Origin: Desulfotomaculum sp.
GTDB taxonomy: Bacteria > Bacillota > Desulfotomaculia > Desulfotomaculales > Desulfallaceae
Length of the DNA stretch: 37,954 bases
Assembly: GCA_016841675.1 (NCBI GenBank)
Contig: JAENYQ010000029.1
Location: 1-37,954, forward strand
Reading direction: 5' to 3'
Position 1 is the stretch's first letter. Each line of letters opens with the position of its first letter. The translations under genes were made by a program, and so were the position numbers. The notes under the pieces were generated by a model. It saw only the letters and a list, made by a program, of their open reading frames with translations. It was not told the DNA's origin and made no database searches. Shown in pieces: positions 1 through 6,876 of this stretch.

Positions 1-71
1 TAGCTGTGACAACAATCATAGTTGTTATGTTTCCGGCGCTGTCTTTGTATTTACCAGGGTTGTTAAAGTAA
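1..71 (+). CDS. C-terminal end of a probable TRAP transporter large permease (partial)
   Basis: An open frame enters from the left edge and stops at TAA 69-71. The last 22 residues (starting AVTTIIVVMFPAL and ending LPGLLK) are hydrophobic and resemble the usual C-terminus of DctM-type TRAP large permeases, which end in a pattern like P-x-(I/L)-S-L-(W/Y)-L-P. This is a family resemblance over a very short stretch, so the product is tentative. A TRAP importer for an organic or aromatic acid would fit beside the BenE-type permease that follows. Confidence 0.45.
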   Translation, partial: AVTTIIVVMFPALSLYLPGLLK

Positions 72-167
72 CTTTTAGTTTAGTTAAGACGCTAAGACCC
101 AATGAGGTTTTTTAACTATACCATTGACAGATGATGATTCAGTGCCAGACGCCTGGTTAAGAAATAC

Positions 168-196
168 TTGACAATGGCAAAGTCAGGCTATTAATT
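168..196 (+). promoter_or_regulatory. Candidate sigma-A promoter of the BenE-type permease
   Basis: A perfect TTGACA lies at 168-173, followed after 15-17 bases by TATTAA/TTAATT at 189-196. The permease ribosome binding site AAGGCGG is at 204-210, so the leader would be very short. A second TTGACA at 124-129 has no convincing -10 box. Confidence 0.4.
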
Positions 197-219
197 TAAC
201 GTTTAAGGCGGTATTGCAT

Positions 220-1449
220 ATGCTTGAAAGACCCTCTAATAAATTACCGTCCATTAAAGAAATTTATGCTGGATTAAACATTCATACAGTTACTAACGCT
301 TTTGTTGCCGTCCTATTCAGCCAAACCGGACCAATTGCCATTTTAATCAGTGCCGCTCATTTAGGTGGTCTCACCCAGCAGGAAATGGCAACCTGGCTAT
401 TTGCCGGTTACGGATTAGGCGGCATAATAACCATTCTGTTATCTGTTTTATATAAACAGCCCATATCTGCAGCCTGGTCCCTCCCCGCAGCCGCCATTGT
501 TGCATCATCTTTGCAACACTCAACATTTCAGGAAATACTCGGGGCCTGTCTGATCACCGGATTAGTAATCATTATTATTGGGCTAACCGGGATTGCCAAA
601 AAAATGATGGATTTTATACCAACTTCCATCGTTATGGGTATGGTTGCCGGGATCTTCTTACCCTATTGCCTTAAATTAGTTACAGCACTTACTATTGAGC
701 CAGTGCTCGCTGCATCTACCATAGCTGTATTTTTTTTAACCCTGGCAGTTAGGGTGCCATTTCTTGTTATGCCACCAATTTTGTGTTCGGCCTTAGTTGG
801 TATTGTTATTATAGCCATCTCCGGTATCTTAAACCCCGTTCCAATTACTATAAGTATCGTTCACCCTGTTTTTTACATACCGGTGTTTAGCTTTAATGCC
901 ATTATTGAATTAGTACTACCGTTAACTATTTCTGTTATTGCAATTCACAATTACCAGGGCATTGCCATTTTAAAGTCCCAGGGATATAATCCGCCAGTAA
1001 ATATAATGACTTTATCCTGTGGTGTTGGCTCAATAGCCATGGGTTTTTTCGGCAGTGTTCCAACCTGTATAACGGGCCCCGTAACCGGCATTTTAAACAC
1101 CTCCGGACCCAAAGAAACCCGTTATATAAGCGGTATCCTTTATGGCGCATTACTGTTTATGACAGGAATTTTTGCGCCCGTAGCCATCGGCTTGGCCATA
1201 ATGGCTCCTGATGTTTTTGTTGTCCTATTGGGTGGATTGGCCTTGTTCAATGTCCTCGTAGATGCTTTCCAAAAGGCCTTCAAGGACCATTTCAGCAGTG
1301 GTGCACTTATTTGTTTCTTGATTACATTTTCTAATTTGACCTTCTGCAACATAGGTTCTGCATTTTGGGGTTTACTGACGGGCTGTGTTATCTCTTTTAT
1401 GCTGCACCCCCAGGATTTTCGAAAACACCAGCAAGTCACTGTCCATTAA
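220..1449 (+). CDS. benE: BenE-family benzoate/aromatic acid permease
   Basis: A 409-residue, almost entirely hydrophobic protein with about a dozen predicted membrane segments, resembling the BenE benzoate:H+ symporter family. The N-terminal part has the family-like run around FSQTGPIAI and the middle has a glycine/proline-rich stretch around GSVPTCITGPVTG, typical of these carriers. Full length for the family (about 400). I chose ATG 220 over the in-frame TTG at 214 because AAGGCGG at 204-210 is 9 bases from the ATG but only 3 from the TTG. Role: probable proton-driven uptake of benzoate or a related aromatic acid across the cytoplasmic membrane. It converges on hydroxylase operon 1. The substrate is inferred from family and from the aromatic-degradation context. 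Confidence 0.75.
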   Translation: MLERPSNKLPSIKEIYAGLNIHTVTNAFVAVLFSQTGPIAILISAAHLGGLTQQEMATWLFAGYGLGGIITILLSVLYKQPISAAWSLPAAAIVASSLQHSTFQEILGACLITGLVIIIIGLTGIAKKMMDFIPTSIVMGMVAGIFLPYCLKLVTALTIEPVLAASTIAVFFLTLAVRVPFLVMPPILCSALVGIVIIAISGILNPVPITISIVHPVFYIPVFSFNAIIELVLPLTISVIAIHNYQGIAILKSQGYNPPVNIMTLSCGVGSIAMGFFGSVPTCITGPVTGILNTSGPKETRYISGILYGALLFMTGIFAPVAIGLAIMAPDVFVVLLGGLALFNVLVDAFQKAFKDHFSSGALICFLITFSNLTFCNIGSAFWGLLTGCVISFMLHPQDFRKHQQVTVH

Positions 1450-1490
1450 GTAATTTCTACGGGAATAAACATTTGATGATATGAGAAGTC

Positions 1491-1545
1491 AAAAAGGGAC
1501 AGGAGTCTTTTTTCAAAAACCGAAAAAAGCAGCCTGTCCCCTTTT
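1491..1545. repeat. Long imperfect palindrome with GGGACAGG/CCTGTCCC arms
   Basis: Arms AAAAAGGGACAGG (1491-1503) and CCTGTCCCCTTTT (1533-1545) pair, and the inner TTTTTTC / GAAAAAAG blocks extend the stem. It sits between the convergent permease and hydroxylase genes. It could end transcription, but its length and AGGGGACAGG-type arms also recall REP-like elements dispersed in clostridial genomes. Confidence 0.5.
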
Positions 1546-1569
1546 GAATATATTTTCCTTGACAAGTAC

Positions 1570-1608
1570 AAAAAATCGAGGCGGTCCGCAACGCCTCCTC
1601 GATTTTTT
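1570..1608. terminator. Bidirectional intrinsic terminator
   Basis: A perfect stem, AAAAAATCGAGG (1570-1581) with CCTCGATTTTTT (1597-1608), extended by GCG/CGC inside, is flanked by A- and T-runs on the two sides. It can end the permease transcript from the left and the hydroxylase 1 operon (stop at 1624) from the right. Confidence 0.8.
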
Positions 1609-1623
1609 CTGGCTATATTTAGC

Positions 1624-3921
1624 TTAAGCTTTTTCTTTTTCTTTTTTTTCTTTAAGCGCCCGCCAAACCTTTTCATAACTAAGTGGCAGGCTGTTCACCC
1701 GGATGCCCATGGCATCGTATATGGCATTGGCATAACAACCCATTGTGGGAATGGTGGCTCCTTCACCCACTTCTTTTACACCCCAAGGTCCGGCCGGCTC
1801 ATAGCTTTCCACTAGCTCCGAGGTGATCCTGGGCATATCCATGGCTGTGGGCATCCGGTACTCACCCAGGTTAGGATTTAGTATTTTCCCCTTATCATCA
1901 AAAAGAACTTGTTCCCAGATGGACTCACCCATACCCATGTAGAGGGCCCCATGCACCTGTGCATGCAGTAAACCCGGGTTAATCACCATGCCGCAGTCAT
2001 GAACATCCCACACGTCTTTTACGTCAATTTCGCCGGTTTCTTCATCTATTTCAACTTCGCTTATCTGAGCTGCAAAGCTGTAAGCCGGAGAAGTACCCAC
2101 TGCAGCTCCCTTAAAAGTTCCACCAAGCTTGGGCGGGGCATAAGATCCTTTACCAACTAGCGGCCCTTTACGCACGAAAAATTCTCTGGCCACCTCGCCA
2201 AATGGCATTGCTTTTTCTGGATCGGATAACGAAAATACAATACTATCTCGGCAATCCAAGTCGCTGACCTCAACTTCCATCATTTCCGAAGCCAGTTCCA
2301 GCATCTGACCTTTAACCTCTTCACCGGCCTGCTTCACGGCAGAACCTGACATGAGAGTTTGACGGCTAGCATAGGCACCGAAGTCGTGGGGTGTTGTCTC
2401 AGTATCGGCAGCAACAATCTTCATATTTTCATACCTAAAGCCCATAGCTTCTGCAGCCATCTGGCAAAGCACGGTATCAGAACCCTGCCCGATATCTGTG
2501 GCCCCGGTGTACAATGTTGCCGCGGTACCGTCTTCATGCACCTTGATTATCGCTGAGGCATGGGGAAGATTGGTCCGGTAGATAGGGTAACCGGCGCCGC
2601 TGACAAAGCTTCCCACGCCAATGCCAATACCTTTACCACTAGGAAGGTTCCCCTTCTTTTGCACCCAGCCCGATATTTCTTTAGCTTTGGTAATGCATTC
2701 AGTAAGCTCGCAGGAATTAACCGCAAAATCGTTGGGTGTAACGGTATTTGGCTGGCGGGCGTTGATTAGACGCAACTCAATGGGATCCATACCCAAATCC
2801 GCAGCCACATTATCCAGATGGCATTCAAAGGCATACCTTGGCTGCGGCGCACCGTGTCCCCGCTGAGCACCACATGCAGGCAGGTTGGTATAGGCCCTGA
2901 TCATATCAAACTTAAAGTTAACAAACTCATAGGTCAGGGGCAGCATTGCTCCGGCATAATAGGCAGTGGCAATGCCCAGACTGGTATAGGCGCCGCCATC
3001 CATCATGAAGTTGGCATATACGCCGGTTATTTTACCGTTTTTATCCACGCTGGTGGTAATCTCCATTATTTGCTTATGGCGACCCCGGTTGTGGGCAAAC
3101 ATTTCGTGCCGATCATAAAACATCTTGACCGGTCGGCCAGTGATTTTTGAGAGGACCGCACCAGCAAACTCAAGTCCGGTAGGTTCTAACTTACCTCCGA
3201 AACCTCCGCCCACGTACGTTTTAATTACCCGCACATCGCCCATTTTCAAACCAAACTCACGAGCAATATAATGCTGGAAATAGTGTGGCGATTGGGTACT
3301 GGAATAAACGGTAAGTTTACCGCCCTCCCATATGGATATTGCGGAATGAGGCTCGATAGGACACTGATATGTCCGGTTGCCAACAAAGCGGTCAGTGCGA
3401 AGATGGTGCGCCTCGGCAAAAGCTTTATCCACATCACCGAAATTCTGGTGGATTTCGGTATTTATGTTCCTAGCGTACTCGTCGTGTATTTGAGGAGCAC
3501 CCTCTTTAATAGCCTCTTCAGGGTCGAAAACCGCCGGCAGCACCTCGTAATCCACTTTAATCAGCTTGAGTGCTTTATAAACTGTTTCATCATCCAAAGC
3601 GGCCACAGCGGCCACCTTATCCCCCACAAAACGCACCTTGTCACTACAAAATATACTTTCATCCCAGCGAGCCGGGCTGATACCATATTTAAGAGTTGGC
3701 ACATCCTTATGGGTTATAACAGCTTTAACCCCGGGAAGTTTTTCGGCTTCTGTTGTGTCAATACTTATTATCCTGGCATGAGCATGGGGACTGGTTAATA
3801 TTTTGCCCACCAGCAGGTTGGGAAGTTTAAGATCACCGGTGTATTTTGCCTGACCGGTTACTTTGGCCCGACCATCAATTTTGGGTACACTTTTACCAAT
3901 TACCGCATATTTTTCGCCCAT
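1624..3921 (-). CDS. hcrA: Molybdenum hydroxylase 1, large Mo-cofactor subunit; 4-hydroxybenzoyl-CoA reductase alpha-like
   Basis: A 765-residue xanthine dehydrogenase-family molybdopterin cytosine dinucleotide subunit. Visible motifs: GGGFGGK (238-244), QRGHG (353-357), IGQGSD (477-482) and the C-terminal KEVGEG, which places the catalytic glutamate at E720 next to the molybdenum. By my recall of Thauera HcrA (769 aa), the block with N-L-P-A-C-G-A-Q-R-G-H-G and the block around SFVSGAG align best with 4-hydroxybenzoyl-CoA reductase alpha rather than with xanthine or CO dehydrogenase. Known role of that enzyme: reductive removal of the para hydroxyl of 4-hydroxybenzoyl-CoA. Start ATG has GGAGGGG upstream. 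It is last in the operon FAD - FeS - Mo, 17 bases after the FeS gene. Its Lys/Glu-rich tail is longer than in its paralogue at 11510. Substrate is inferred. Confidence 0.85.
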   Translation of the reverse strand: MGEKYAVIGKSVPKIDGRAKVTGQAKYTGDLKLPNLLVGKILTSPHAHARIISIDTTEAEKLPGVKAVITHKDVPTLKYGISPARWDESIFCSDKVRFVGDKVAAVAALDDETVYKALKLIKVDYEVLPAVFDPEEAIKEGAPQIHDEYARNINTEIHQNFGDVDKAFAEAHHLRTDRFVGNRTYQCPIEPHSAISIWEGGKLTVYSSTQSPHYFQHYIAREFGLKMGDVRVIKTYVGGGFGGKLEPTGLEFAGAVLSKITGRPVKMFYDRHEMFAHNRGRHKQIMEITTSVDKNGKITGVYANFMMDGGAYTSLGIATAYYAGAMLPLTYEFVNFKFDMIRAYTNLPACGAQRGHGAPQPRYAFECHLDNVAADLGMDPIELRLINARQPNTVTPNDFAVNSCELTECITKAKEISGWVQKKGNLPSGKGIGIGVGSFVSGAGYPIYRTNLPHASAIIKVHEDGTAATLYTGATDIGQGSDTVLCQMAAEAMGFRYENMKIVAADTETTPHDFGAYASRQTLMSGSAVKQAGEEVKGQMLELASEMMEVEVSDLDCRDSIVFSLSDPEKAMPFGEVAREFFVRKGPLVGKGSYAPPKLGGTFKGAAVGTSPAYSFAAQISEVEIDEETGEIDVKDVWDVHDCGMVINPGLLHAQVHGALYMGMGESIWEQVLFDDKGKILNPNLGEYRMPTAMDMPRITSELVESYEPAGPWGVKEVGEGATIPTMGCYANAIYDAMGIRVNSLPLSYEKVWRALKEKKEKEKA

Positions 3922-3938
3922 GGCGCTCTCCCCTCCTT

Positions 3939-4430
3939 TTATTCACTGGCGGCAGCCAGAATAGCCTTCACTATATTCACGTATCCCGTACAGCGACAGA
4001 GGTTTCCGGAGATGGCTTCCCGTACTTCCTCTTCTGTGGGCTGTGGGTTCCTGGTAAGCAGCGCCTTGGCCGACATAATCATCCCCGGTGTGCAGTATCC
4101 GCACTGCACCGCGGCATTATCCACAAAAGACTCCTGTAGCCGGTCCAAGTTTTCATTCTGGGCCACACCCTCAACAGTGGTAAATTTGTGGCCGTCCGCT
4201 TCTACTGCGAGTACAATGCAGGAGTTTACAGGCTTACCGTCCATTAAAACGGTGCATGAGCCGCAGTCTCCCAGCTCACAGCCTTTTTTTGTTCCGGTTA
4301 AGTCCAACTCATCTCTAATGAAATTTACCAAGAGGGTGTTGGCCTTAACAATCCGGGTATAGTCGTCCCCGTTCACATTAATGGTGACCAGATATCTTTT
4401 TACACCGCTATTATCAACTAATGCCTCCAT
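3939..4430 (-). CDS. hcrC: Molybdenum hydroxylase 1, [2Fe-2S] subunit (HcrC-like)
   Basis: A 163-residue subunit carrying two [2Fe-2S] clusters, the electron wire between the molybdenum and flavin subunits. The plant-type cluster is bound by C51, C56, C59 and C71 (CELGDCGSC...C) and the second, helical-domain cluster by C110, C113, C145 and C147 (CGYC...CRC). All eight ligands are present and the length matches HcrC and CoxS-type proteins. It lies between the FAD gene (13-base gap) and the Mo gene (17-base gap), so the three are co-transcribed. It is nearly superimposable on the paralogue at 13817, with the same cysteine positions. Confidence 0.92.
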   Translation of the reverse strand: MEALVDNSGVKRYLVTINVNGDDYTRIVKANTLLVNFIRDELDLTGTKKGCELGDCGSCTVLMDGKPVNSCIVLAVEADGHKFTTVEGVAQNENLDRLQESFVDNAAVQCGYCTPGMIMSAKALLTRNPQPTEEEVREAISGNLCRCTGYVNIVKAILAAASE

Positions 4431-4443
4431 AGCTCATCCCTCC

Positions 4444-5313
4444 TTACACGTGTCCTTCATTGATGGCTTTACGTAATGCGCGCTTGGTAAATACCCTGAC
4501 CATATCCCTCCGATACTCTGCAGAACCGCGGATATCATCAATCGGTTTGCATTCGGTGGATGCGCAAACACCTACTTCTTCCAACAAATCATCACTGATA
4601 GCTTTACCTATAATCATAGCCTCTGCTTTTGGTGCCCTCATGGGTACCGGGGCGACAGCGCCCAAAACAATCCTGGCATCCTTACATACATTACCATCCA
4701 TGGTAACCGCAACAGCCACTCCCACAACAGCCAGAGCACCCGAACGACGTAGGCCAAATTTTATATATGTGCTGCCTGTGCAAGACTGGTCGGGAATTAC
4801 TATTTGGGCAATTATTTCATCGGGGGCAAGCAGTGTTTTACCGGGGCCGACAAAGAATTCCTCCAACGCCATAACCCTTTCACCCTTTGTCCCCACCAGA
4901 GTTATTGATGCGTCTAGTGCCATTAATATGGGTGGCAGGTCTGCGGAAGGTACTGCATTTGAAATATTTCCGCCTATGGTGCCTACATTTCTAATTTGAT
5001 TGTTGGCCATATGATGGGCGGCTTCACATATGGAAAGATATTTTTCCTGCAGCAGCTTAGAGTTACAAATGGCATTGTGTGTAGCCCTGGCTCCTATTAG
5101 TACGCCTTTACCCTCTTCATATTCGATATTGGATAATTGCTCAAGCTGTTTTAGCGAGATAAGTACTGCCGGTGCGACTAGACCATGTTTCATTTTATTC
5201 AACAGATCGGTTCCCCCCGCAAGCACTTTGGCCACCTGGCCTTTTTCCGCCAGCAATGCACAGGCTTCCTGTATTGTGGCGGGCATATGATACTCGAAAT
5301 CCGGTAGATACAT
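4444..5313 (-). CDS. Molybdenum hydroxylase 1, FAD subunit, lacking the HcrB-type [4Fe-4S] insert
   Basis: A 289-residue CoxM/XdhB-type FAD-binding subunit. FAD motifs AGGTD (32-36) and TIGGN (112-116) are clear. In classical HcrB (about 324 aa) the segment after the TIGGN motif holds an insert of roughly 40 residues with four cysteines for an extra [4Fe-4S] cluster. Here the chain passes directly to [11 protein letters not shown], so that cluster is absent. This matters because the cluster is thought to carry electrons to the flavin in the reductive direction. Start ATG with AAGGAGG upstream; first gene of the operon, with the promoter at 5388-5416. Confidence 0.88.
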   Translation of the reverse strand: MYLPDFEYHMPATIQEACALLAEKGQVAKVLAGGTDLLNKMKHGLVAPAVLISLKQLEQLSNIEYEEGKGVLIGARATHNAICNSKLLQEKYLSICEAAHHMANNQIRNVGTIGGNISNAVPSADLPPILMALDASITLVGTKGERVMALEEFFVGPGKTLLAPDEIIAQIVIPDQSCTGSTYIKFGLRRSGALAVVGVAVAVTMDGNVCKDARIVLGAVAPVPMRAPKAEAMIIGKAISDDLLEEVGVCASTECKPIDDIRGSAEYRRDMVRVFTKRALRKAINEGHV

Positions 5314-5354
5314 ACTAATCTAAACCTCCTTACTTTGGATTTGTCCTTATTCCT

Positions 5355-5365
5355 GAACACTGTTC
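5355..5365. promoter_or_regulatory. Palindromic operator candidate GAACA-C-TGTTC
   Basis: A perfect 5-bp inverted repeat with one central base, just downstream of the hydroxylase 1 promoter on the minus strand. Its TGAAC/GTTC half-sites recur upstream of ravA (5533-5560) and of hydroxylase 2 (15220-15245), suggesting one shared regulator, perhaps the IclR protein at 9763. Confidence 0.45.
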
Positions 5366-5387
5366 TCTATTGTGTACATTTACTTAC

Positions 5388-5416
5388 ATTATGAATTATC
5401 TGATAGTTTTTGTCAA
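5388..5416 (-). promoter_or_regulatory. Sigma-A promoter of hydroxylase 1 operon
   Basis: Read on the minus strand: TTGACA (5416-5411), 17-base spacer, CATAAT (5393-5388). The -35 box is perfect and the -10 box has one mismatch. The leader would be about 75 bases and contains the GAACACTGTTC palindrome. Confidence 0.7.
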
Positions 5417-5525
5417 TAAACAAATCAATTAAAAAATCAACATAAATGGAAGTTAAATAGATTGAAATGTTATCTGAAAGAATATACAATTTAGAGTGAC
5501 AATAGTTCAAAAAAGTCAATATTAA

Positions 5526-5560
5526 TTGACATTTGTTCATAACTAAATTTATATGAACAA
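5526..5560 (+). promoter_or_regulatory. ravA promoter overlapped by a TTGTTCAT...ATGAACAA operator candidate
   Basis: TTGACA at 5526-5531 is followed by a weak -10 (TTATAT, 5549-5554). A perfect 8-bp inverted repeat, TTGTTCAT (5533-5540) and ATGAACAA (5553-5560), fills the spacer and covers the -10 region, where a bound repressor would block the polymerase. The half-site is shared with the hydroxylase operons. Confidence 0.5.
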
Positions 5561-5577
5561 TATCCAAGGAGGCACAT

Positions 5578-6876
5578 TTGTTGACCAAAGATAGTAACAT
5601 TTATCAAAAAATAATTGGCATCGAGGACTACTTGAATAGTAAGTTCCTAGAAAGAGAAGCGCTTATTTCACTATTATTGTTAACAGTTTTATCCGGGCAA
5701 AATATGTTTATATTGGGCAAACCCGGTGTTGCAAAATCTGAAATAGTCTATCAAGCATCTTTGCTATTTAAAAAGGTTAGAATATTCCGCTACCTATTAA
5801 CAAAATATACAACCCCTGAAGAAATATTTGGTTCAATATCCCTTGACGAGTTAAAGAAGGGGCGTTTTTATAGAAGAATCTCCAAAAAATTGGCTGACGT
5901 TGAGATTGGCTTTCTTGATGAAATTTTTAAGGGAAATAGTTCGATTTTAAACAGTCTGCTGATGATTGCTAATGAAAAAATTTATATTAATGACACCGAG
6001 GTGGTCAAAGTCCCCTTAATCTCTTTGTTTGGAGCTTCTAATGAAATCCCTGATGAGGAAGAGATGGAAGAATTACAGGCCTTGTACGATCGCTTTACTA
6101 TAAAGTTTATCGCCGAACCTATTAAAGATTTTAAAAATTTTTCCAAGCTTCTGTTACAAGATGAAAATCAGTTGCAGATAGAAAATGAATTATTACTTGA
6201 ATTAAACGATGTATTGACTATACATGATAAAGCTATGGAAATAACCCCCGGGCAAAAAGTACTTAATTTAATATATGAAGTGCGAGAGTATTGTTATGAA
6301 AACAACTATTATGTATCTGATAGAAAATTTAAAAATATATTAACCATACTAAAGGTTTGCGCTTTTGTTAACGGTAGATCAGATATTGTTGCTGAAGATT
6401 TATTTTTGCTGCCATATATGATATGGGAAAAGCCCGAGGATTTTGCAACAATAGAAAATGATATACATAATATTATTTTAGATCATATTTTTAATAGTAT
6501 CTTGTCTAACATATCAATCAGAATATCTAACTCTTTTTCCTCATTTATTAATGAATTAATAATATCTACTAATAATCAATATAATGAATATACTAAATGT
6601 TATAGTTATTTAAAACCAAAACAAAAGGAAGACCTAGTGATACAATATCGTTTAGTTAGAGAGTACTTATATAAAATAAATAGAATTATAGATCAACTAA
6701 CGACAGAATTATCATCTTACCAGTTAAAATACAATCTCAGATATTACCACCTGGTTTATCAAAAGATTTTATTTACTATCAACAACAAGCTTACGGAGTT
6801 TAGTGATTACCAAATTAAACTTAGTGAATTAAATGATAAAATTCAATCTGCCCTGCAAGAGGAAGATAAAATATGA
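5578..6876 (+). CDS. ravA: RavA-like MoxR-family AAA+ ATPase
   Basis: A 432-residue AAA+ ATPase of the MoxR/RavA group. Walker A is GKPGVAKS (47-54), Walker B ends in FLDE (D114, E115), followed by sensor-1 region GASNEIPDEEE and the ALYDRF arginine-finger region. The order and wording (LSG-FxLGxPGxAKS, TPEEIFGSIS, LDEIFKGNSSILN) match E. coli RavA closely by recall. MoxR ATPases act with VWA partners as chaperones that insert cofactors or remodel metalloenzymes; CoxD/CoxE do so for the molybdenum CO dehydrogenase. The C-terminal 150 residues are helical and less conserved. TTG starts at 5578 and 5581 are both possible; AAGGAGG (5566-5572) favours 5581. It overlaps viaA by ATGA, so translation is coupled. 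It is markedly more AT-rich than its neighbours. Confidence 0.85.
   Translation: MLTKDSNIYQKIIGIEDYLNSKFLEREALISLLLLTVLSGQNMFILGKPGVAKSEIVYQASLLFKKVRIFRYLLTKYTTPEEIFGSISLDELKKGRFYRRISKKLADVEIGFLDEIFKGNSSILNSLLMIANEKIYINDTEVVKVPLISLFGASNEIPDEEEMEELQALYDRFTIKFIAEPIKDFKNFSKLLLQDENQLQIENELLLELNDVLTIHDKAMEITPGQKVLNLIYEVREYCYENNYYVSDRKFKNILTILKVCAFVNGRSDIVAEDLFLLPYMIWEKPEDFATIENDIHNIILDHIFNSILSNISIRISNSFSSFINELIISTNNQYNEYTKCYSYLKPKQKEDLVIQYRLVREYLYKINRIIDQLTTELSSYQLKYNLRYYHLVYQKILFTINNKLTEFSDYQIKLSELNDKIQSALQEEDKI

Noticed and set aside
1446-1676. Minus-strand open frame with a poly-lysine start
   Set aside because: It overlaps the lysine-rich 3' end of the hydroxylase gene in another frame and the terminator palindromes; it is a composition artefact.
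1624-5313. Aerobic-type CO dehydrogenase, because of the CoxDE-like neighbours
   Set aside because: The large subunit lacks the CoxL active-site loop wording (VAYRCSFR) and instead has C-G-A-Q-R-G-H-G as in HcrA.
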